This document shows positions 61,438 to 64,000 of a DNA stretch of 64,000 bases, in pieces. This DNA is from CAITWF01 sp038231575 (lineage in GTDB: Bacteria > Verrucomicrobiota > Verrucomicrobiia > Opitutales > Opitutaceae), in assembly GCA_038231575.1 (NCBI GenBank), contig JBBRLB010000013.1:5192-69191 (forward strand), in the 5' to 3' direction. The position numbers were made by a program, and so were the translations under genes. Within the stretch, counting starts at the first letter, position 1. Each line of letters opens with the position of its first letter. Under the pieces are notes generated by a model. The model was given only the letters and a program-made list of their open reading frames with translations, had not been told where the DNA came from and made no database searches.

Positions 61438-62805
61438 TCAGAGCCCGTATTTTTCGAGGCGCCGGTAAAACGCGCTGCGGCTCAGGCCGAGTTCCTCGGC
61501 GGCCTGGCGGGCGTTGCCGTTGCAGCGGGCGAGGGTCTTTTTGATCAGGAAAGCCTCGACTTCCTCGATGCTCATTTCTTCGAGGCGCGGCGCGGCCAGG
61601 CCCGCGGCGAGGCCAAGATCAGGCGCGCGGATCACTTTGCCCGGGGCCATCAATACCCCGCGTTCGACGGCGTGGTCGAGTTCGCGGACGTTGCCCGGCC
61701 ACGCGTAGCCGCGCATCGCATCGAGCGCGGACTCGTCGAAGCCGGTGATCGATTTGCTGTAGCGGCTGACGTGCTGCTTCAGGAAATGCTGCGCGAGCAG
61801 CTCAATGTCCTCGCGGCGTTCCCGCAACGGGGGAAGGTGAAGCTGGATCGTGTTGAGGCGAAAAAGGAGATCCTGGCGGAATTTTCCCGCGGCGACCTCG
61901 GCTTGCAGATCGGAATTCGTGGCGGAGACGAGGCGCACATTCGCGCGAAAGGTGCGGGACGAGCCGACGCGCTCGAACTCACCCGTCTCGATCGTGCGGA
62001 GAATTTTGGCCTGCTGGGACAACGGGATGTTGCCGATTTCGTCGAGGAAGAGCGTGCCGCCGTCCGCAAGTTCGAAGCGGCCCGCGCGATCTGCTTTCGC
62101 GTCGGTGAACGCGCCGCGCACGTGGCCGAAGAGCTCGCTCTCGAACACGCCCTCGGGCAGTCCGCCCATGTTGACGGAGATGAACGGCTTTCCGGCGCGT
62201 TCGGAAACCGCGTGCAGCGCCTGCGCGACGAGGCCCTTGCCGGTGCCGTTTTCGCCGGTGATGAGGACGTTCGCGTCCGACGGGCCGACGCGCGCGATCA
62301 TCTCGAGGATCGGGCGCATCGCGGGCGATTGCGCGATGAGGTTCGGGCCGGCTTTGCCCCCGGCGCGGAGCAATTGGTTTTCCTGCTCGAGCCGGCGATA
62401 CGCGCGGACGGCGCTGCCGAGATCGATCTGATTGCGAACGATCGCGAGGAGGCGCGGGTTGTCCCATGGCTTCGTGACGAAGTCGCGCGCGCCGCGGCGC
62501 ATCGCCTCGACGGCGACGTCGACGCTGGCCCACGCGGTCATCACGACGACGGGAAGCGCGGCGTCGATCGCCTGGAGTTTTTGCAAGAGCTCGAGGCCCT
62601 CTTGTCCGCTCGTGGTGTCACGCGCATAGTTGAGGTCCATGAGCACGAGCGAAAAATCGCGCGCCTCGACGGCCTTGACGACGGCCGCGGGGGACTTCAC
62701 CGCTTCCGTCGCGTAGCCCTCGCTCTTCAGCAACAGCCGCAGCGCCTCCAGCACGTCAGGCTGATCGTCGGCGATCAGGATGCGGTGCGAAGGGGCGTCG
62801 GGCAT
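61438..62805 (-). CDS. sigma-54-dependent response regulator, NtrX/NtrC type
   Basis: 455 aa from the ATG at 62805 (MPDAPSHRILIADDQPDVLE); a long upstream extension of the frame is spurious. The receiver domain has the acidic pair DD at 13-14, the phospho-acceptor Asp57 and the TKPWD switch lysine. The AAA+ domain has Walker A GENGTGKG, Walker B GGTLFLDEIGN and the arginine finger region FRQDLLFRLN. The sigma-54 contact loop is GAFTDA, a known variant of GAFTGA. The C-terminal Fis-like helix-turn-helix is ARQAAEELGLSRSAFYRRLEKYGL in part. It should activate sigma-54 promoters, perhaps the adaptor operon at 59772. Confidence 0.92.
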   Translation of the reverse strand: MPDAPSHRILIADDQPDVLEALRLLLKSEGYATEAVKSPAAVVKAVEARDFSLVLMDLNYARDTTSGQEGLELLQKLQAIDAALPVVVMTAWASVDVAVEAMRRGARDFVTKPWDNPRLLAIVRNQIDLGSAVRAYRRLEQENQLLRAGGKAGPNLIAQSPAMRPILEMIARVGPSDANVLITGENGTGKGLVAQALHAVSERAGKPFISVNMGGLPEGVFESELFGHVRGAFTDAKADRAGRFELADGGTLFLDEIGNIPLSQQAKILRTIETGEFERVGSSRTFRANVRLVSATNSDLQAEVAAGKFRQDLLFRLNTIQLHLPPLRERREDIELLAQHFLKQHVSRYSKSITGFDESALDAMRGYAWPGNVRELDHAVERGVLMAPGKVIRAPDLGLAAGLAAPRLEEMSIEEVEAFLIKKTLARCNGNARQAAEELGLSRSAFYRRLEKYGL

Positions 62806-62828
62806 AAGGTGAAGCGGGGAGGAGAAAA

Positions 62829-63089
62829 TCAGGCGGCGAGCCGAAGCGAGTCTTTGGCCGCGTTGTCCGTCGGCCGGGCCAGGATCACAGCGTGATTCGC
62901 GAGCAGCGACTGGTGGGCGCGCGCGTAATCGGACGCGATGATTTTGAGCAGGAAGGTAAGCATGAACGCAGCGAAGAGATGAGCGGAATCGACCATGGCG
63001 GGCAGGGGGAAGCCGGCAAGTTCGATGATGAACGCAGCGGGAGCCGCCACGGCGAGCACGAGAGCGAGGGAAGTGAAGGGGTTTTTCAT
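62829..63089 (-). CDS. small membrane protein
   Basis: 86 aa from an ATG at 63089. Two hydrophobic helices (about 5-25 and 33-52: FTSLALVLAVAAPAAFIIEL; AHLFAAFMLTFLLKII) precede a polar tail. The frame continues upstream without a better start. The stop is 24 nt before the response regulator, in the same direction, so it may belong to that transcript. No family is recognised. Confidence 0.6.
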   Translation of the reverse strand: MKNPFTSLALVLAVAAPAAFIIELAGFPLPAMVDSAHLFAAFMLTFLLKIIASDYARAHQSLLANHAVILARPTDNAAKDSLRLAA

Positions 63090-63216
63090 CGGCGAGTAAG
63101 TTGACCATCGCCTTTGCAATGGGCGTGCCACCGATCCGCGATGCGCGCAAACGCTTGGTGCCGGTGCAGATGAAAATTTCCGGGCCAAAACGCGCCGGCC
63201 CGCCTGTGCAGCGTTT

Positions 63217-63232
63217 GGGAAAAACGTTTCCC
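63217..63232. repeat. hairpin GGGAAA-AACG-TTTCCC
   Basis: A perfect 6-bp stem in the 249-bp divergent spacer between the small membrane protein and the prepilin-like gene. A TTGACC (63265-63270) follows that could be a -35 for the plus-strand gene, without a clear -10. Confidence 0.35.
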
Positions 63233-63338
63233 GCGAATGGGACGCGCCGCGCGCGACGAAGGCTATTGACCGAATTTTTTGGAAATCGCACCTTGCGAGC
63301 CGCGCGAGCACGCGGGCCCGGCCCGTGCGCGCGGTGAC

Positions 63339-63875
63339 ATGTTGCAGCGAAAAAAAATTCCGCGCGGTTGCGCCGCCTTCACTCTGATCGAGGTCTCCCT
63401 GGCCGCGACAGTGTTGCTGTTTGCGATTGTCAGCGCGTTTCAAATCGTGGGGGCCGGCACGCGCATGCTGGATTTTTCGCGCAAGCAGACGCTCGCCACA
63501 CAGATCATCCACGCGGAGATCGACCAAGCGCGGTTGTGCAGTTGGACCACGATCAACAGCATGGTCGGCTCCACCAACACCGTCACGCTGAGCGCGATCA
63601 CCACGTCGGACACCTGGGCGTTGGGATCGCTGGGGTATCCGGAGCTGGTGACGTTCAAGACCGCCGTGGGATCCGAGATGGCGACGACCGGGTTCACCAT
63701 CAAACGGGTGGTGACCTATGTGACCGGCCGGACCGACATGGCGAAGATCGTCTTCACCGTGACCTGGCAGGCCAAGGTTTTTTCCGAGACGAGCGGGACG
63801 AGCCACACCTACACGCGCCAGGGCACGACTTACTTCGGCAAAAATGGACTCTCCGCGACCTACCAGCGCTCGTAA
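63339..63875 (+). CDS. type II/IV prepilin-like protein
   Basis: 178 aa from the ATG at 63339. The class III signal is KKIPRGCAAFTLIEVSLAAT: cleavage before Phe14, Glu at +5 (residue 18) and a hydrophobic helix of about 20 residues. The residue before the cleavage is Ala where Gly is usual. The C-terminal part is beta-rich with many Thr. Minor pseudopilins of type II secretion or type IV pili look like this. The next gene overlaps its end by 32 bp and has the same signal, so this is the first gene of a pseudopilin cluster. Confidence 0.8.
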   Translation: MLQRKKIPRGCAAFTLIEVSLAATVLLFAIVSAFQIVGAGTRMLDFSRKQTLATQIIHAEIDQARLCSWTTINSMVGSTNTVTLSAITTSDTWALGSLGYPELVTFKTAVGSEMATTGFTIKRVVTYVTGRTDMAKIVFTVTWQAKVFSETSGTSHTYTRQGTTYFGKNGLSATYQRS

Positions 63876-64000
63876 CCGGCGCCGCTCCGGCTTCACCTTG
63901 GCGGAGATCCTGATCGCGTCCACGCTGATGCTGGTGTTGGGCCTCGGCGTCATCTCCGCGTATTTGTTTCTGGGGCGAAATTTCACGCGGCTGGGCAACA
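63844..64000 (+). CDS. second prepilin-like protein (cut by the window edge)
   Basis: The ATG at 63844 overlaps the preceding gene by 32 bp. The first 52 codons are present: a basic leader (NRRRSG), cleavage site G16-F17, FTLAEILIAS with Glu at +5, then a long hydrophobic helix (LMLVLGLGVISAYLFL). The rest is outside. The overlap shows tight co-transcription. Confidence 0.78.
   Translation, partial: MDSPRPTSARNRRRSGFTLAEILIASTLMLVLGLGVISAYLFLGRNFTRLGN

Overview
The window reads as a GC-rich chromosome segment from a Gram-negative bacterium, most likely a verrucomicrobium of the Opitutaceae type. This is an inference from gene content. Supporting it are a TonB receptor and TolC/HlyD parts (outer membrane), very large secreted Ig/NHL/delta-60 proteins with a shared C-terminal module, an expansion of ADOP-type FtsX/MacB permeases, and several short intergenic repeat families. 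There is no rRNA, no CRISPR array and no intact tRNA.

Layout. 1-1363: the right edge of an integrated element, with a tyrosine recombinase running off the left edge and the 3' half of a CAT-anticodon tRNA as the attachment site. 1.5-18.3 kb: a 1216-aa secreted Ig/delta-60 protein, a DUF1653 protein, an M20 amidohydrolase, a TonB-dependent receptor, TolC, an orphan ABC ATPase, a small secreted protein, a 976-aa NHL/Ig protein, a cytidylyltransferase-GHMP kinase fusion and a DUF6265 protein. 18.3-46.8 kb: ten full-length ADOP permeases, all on the minus strand, with only an ankyrin protein, a TPR protein, a Cys-cluster protein and a tiny coupled peptide between them. Two vestigial permease 3' ends lie in the spacers. 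47-55 kb: a DUF4097 protein, a hypothetical gene preceded by an A9 tract, DUF2809, a 1150-aa fusion of cyclic-nucleotide-binding domains, a BFD-type [2Fe-2S] domain and a cytochrome P450, and a Tgt-MnmD tRNA-modification fusion. 55-62.8 kb: an eleventh ADOP permease with its own ATPase and HlyD adaptor, next to an NtrY/NtrX-like two-component pair. The right end holds a small membrane protein and the start of a prepilin-like gene run on the plus strand.

How they work together. Reading right to left, regulator, kinase, adaptor, ATPase and permease form a self-contained MacAB-like exporter locus with a plausible enhancer/sigma-54 layout. The ten permeases at 18-47 kb have no ATPase beside them. 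They either borrow the ATPases at 12.1 kb or 57.6 kb or do something other than export. The spacers between permeases carry a strong A/G-rich inverted-repeat element and other short repeats, and permease 3' ends are similar at the DNA level, so the array looks shaped by duplication and recombination. The most unusual single gene is the sensor-P450 fusion at 49142-52594.
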